Shown here piece after piece: positions 12,246-12,480 of a stretch of DNA of 12,480 nt. Each line of letters opens with the position of its first letter. Position 1 is the first letter of the stretch. A model generated the notes under the pieces. The model saw nothing but the letters and a program-made list of their open reading frames with translations, did no database searches and had not been told where the DNA came from. The translations under genes and the position numbers were made by a program. The stretch is from Gaiellasilicea sp038324115 (lineage in GTDB: Bacteria > Actinomycetota > Thermoleophilia > Gaiellales > Gaiellaceae), in NCBI GenBank assembly GCA_038324115.1, contig JBBQHQ010000074.1, forward strand, positions 1 to 12,480, given 5' to 3'.

Positions 12246-12480
12246 TTAGGTTTTTGTGCCGCCCCGGGCCCGCTCGTAGAGCGCGATCGCCCCGGTCGCG
12301 GCCACGTTCAGGGACTCGGCCCCGCCGGGGAGCAAAATCGTCGCGACAGCGTCGCTCTGAGCAACTATGGCCTCCGGCAACCCCTCCCGTTCCGCGCCGA
12401 GGAGGAAGGTGACGGGCCCCTGGAGCTCGAGCTCGGCGAGCGGGGTGCCGCCGTGGGCAACGAGCGCGACCCGCGGGCCG
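12246..12480 (-). CDS. C-terminal part of a TrmH/SpoU family RNA methyltransferase (5' end outside window)
   Basis: Reading the minus strand from the right edge, the frame encodes 77 residues ending in a TAA at 12246-12248. It contains SpoU/TrmH motif 2, VTFLLGAEREGLPEAI, and motif 3, LLPGGAESLNVAATGAIALY, which form the SAM-binding trefoil knot of SPOUT 2'-O-ribose methyltransferases. The asparagine-containing ESLNVA loop is the usual family hallmark (commonly 'SLNVSVA'). The target, rRNA or tRNA, cannot be told from this fragment. In many bacteria a TrmH-like gene directly precedes pheS-pheT; this one has the same orientation as pheST but lies 5 kb away, separated by genes on both strands. 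The short frame extends beyond the window. Confidence 0.9.
   Translation of the reverse strand, partial: GPRVALVAHGGTPLAELELQGPVTFLLGAEREGLPEAIVAQSDAVATILLPGGAESLNVAATGAIALYERARGGTKT

Overview
This window is a stretch of very GC-rich (roughly 70% G+C) bacterial chromosome. It is packed with genes, has overlapping starts and stops and GTG starts, and uses promoters placed almost directly on start codons. The gene families (ArgR, a DUF4235/holin-like/DUF3618/YihY membrane cluster, LemA with DUF2207, pheS-pheT, trmH) and the base composition suggest an actinobacterium, quite possibly a deep-branching one such as Thermoleophilia. That placement is inferred from style and gene content, not from a marker-gene comparison. 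I see no mobile element, CRISPR array, tRNA or rRNA gene, and no gap above 300 bases without a gene; the longest is the 166-base repeat region at 3726-3891.

Layout. Bases 2-690 (+) hold the end of an unrecognised gene and a small PRC-barrel-like protein. Bases 687-1148 (-) hold the arginine repressor argR. Bases 1204-3258 (+) are a tight five-gene membrane-protein operon ending in a YihY/BrkB protein. Bases 3309-3725 (+) encode a stand-alone cyclic-nucleotide-binding domain. Bases 3726-3891 carry two tandem 68-bp hairpin-rich repeats between convergent genes. Bases 3892-7166 (-) are pheS-pheT, the two phenylalanyl-tRNA synthetase subunits. Bases 7191-8688 (+) hold two paralogous SAM methyltransferases. 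Bases 8672-9430 (-) encode a MOSC-domain protein. Bases 9470-11874 (+) hold lemA and a large DUF2207 membrane protein. Bases 11875-12219 (-) encode a single PAS domain. Bases 12246-12480 (-) are the C-terminal end of a TrmH/SpoU rRNA methyltransferase.

How the genes fit together. pheS and pheT are translationally coupled and form one heterotetrameric enzyme. trmH commonly lies directly before pheST in bacteria; here about 5 kb of genes on both strands separates them. The 1204-3258 operon looks like an envelope module of small membrane proteins. LemA and DUF2207 form a second membrane module.

The most unusual signals are regulatory. Six transcription units have a TAnnnT -10 box ending 6-8 bases before the start codon, as expected for leaderless mRNAs. 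Two divergent pairs (pheS/methyltransferase and MOSC/lemA) use overlapping or mirror-image -10 elements. The DUF2207 gene lacks an ATG/GTG/TTG codon where its signal peptide begins and has an ACG there. I see no convincing novel defence or biosynthetic system; the functional genes are largely ordinary.
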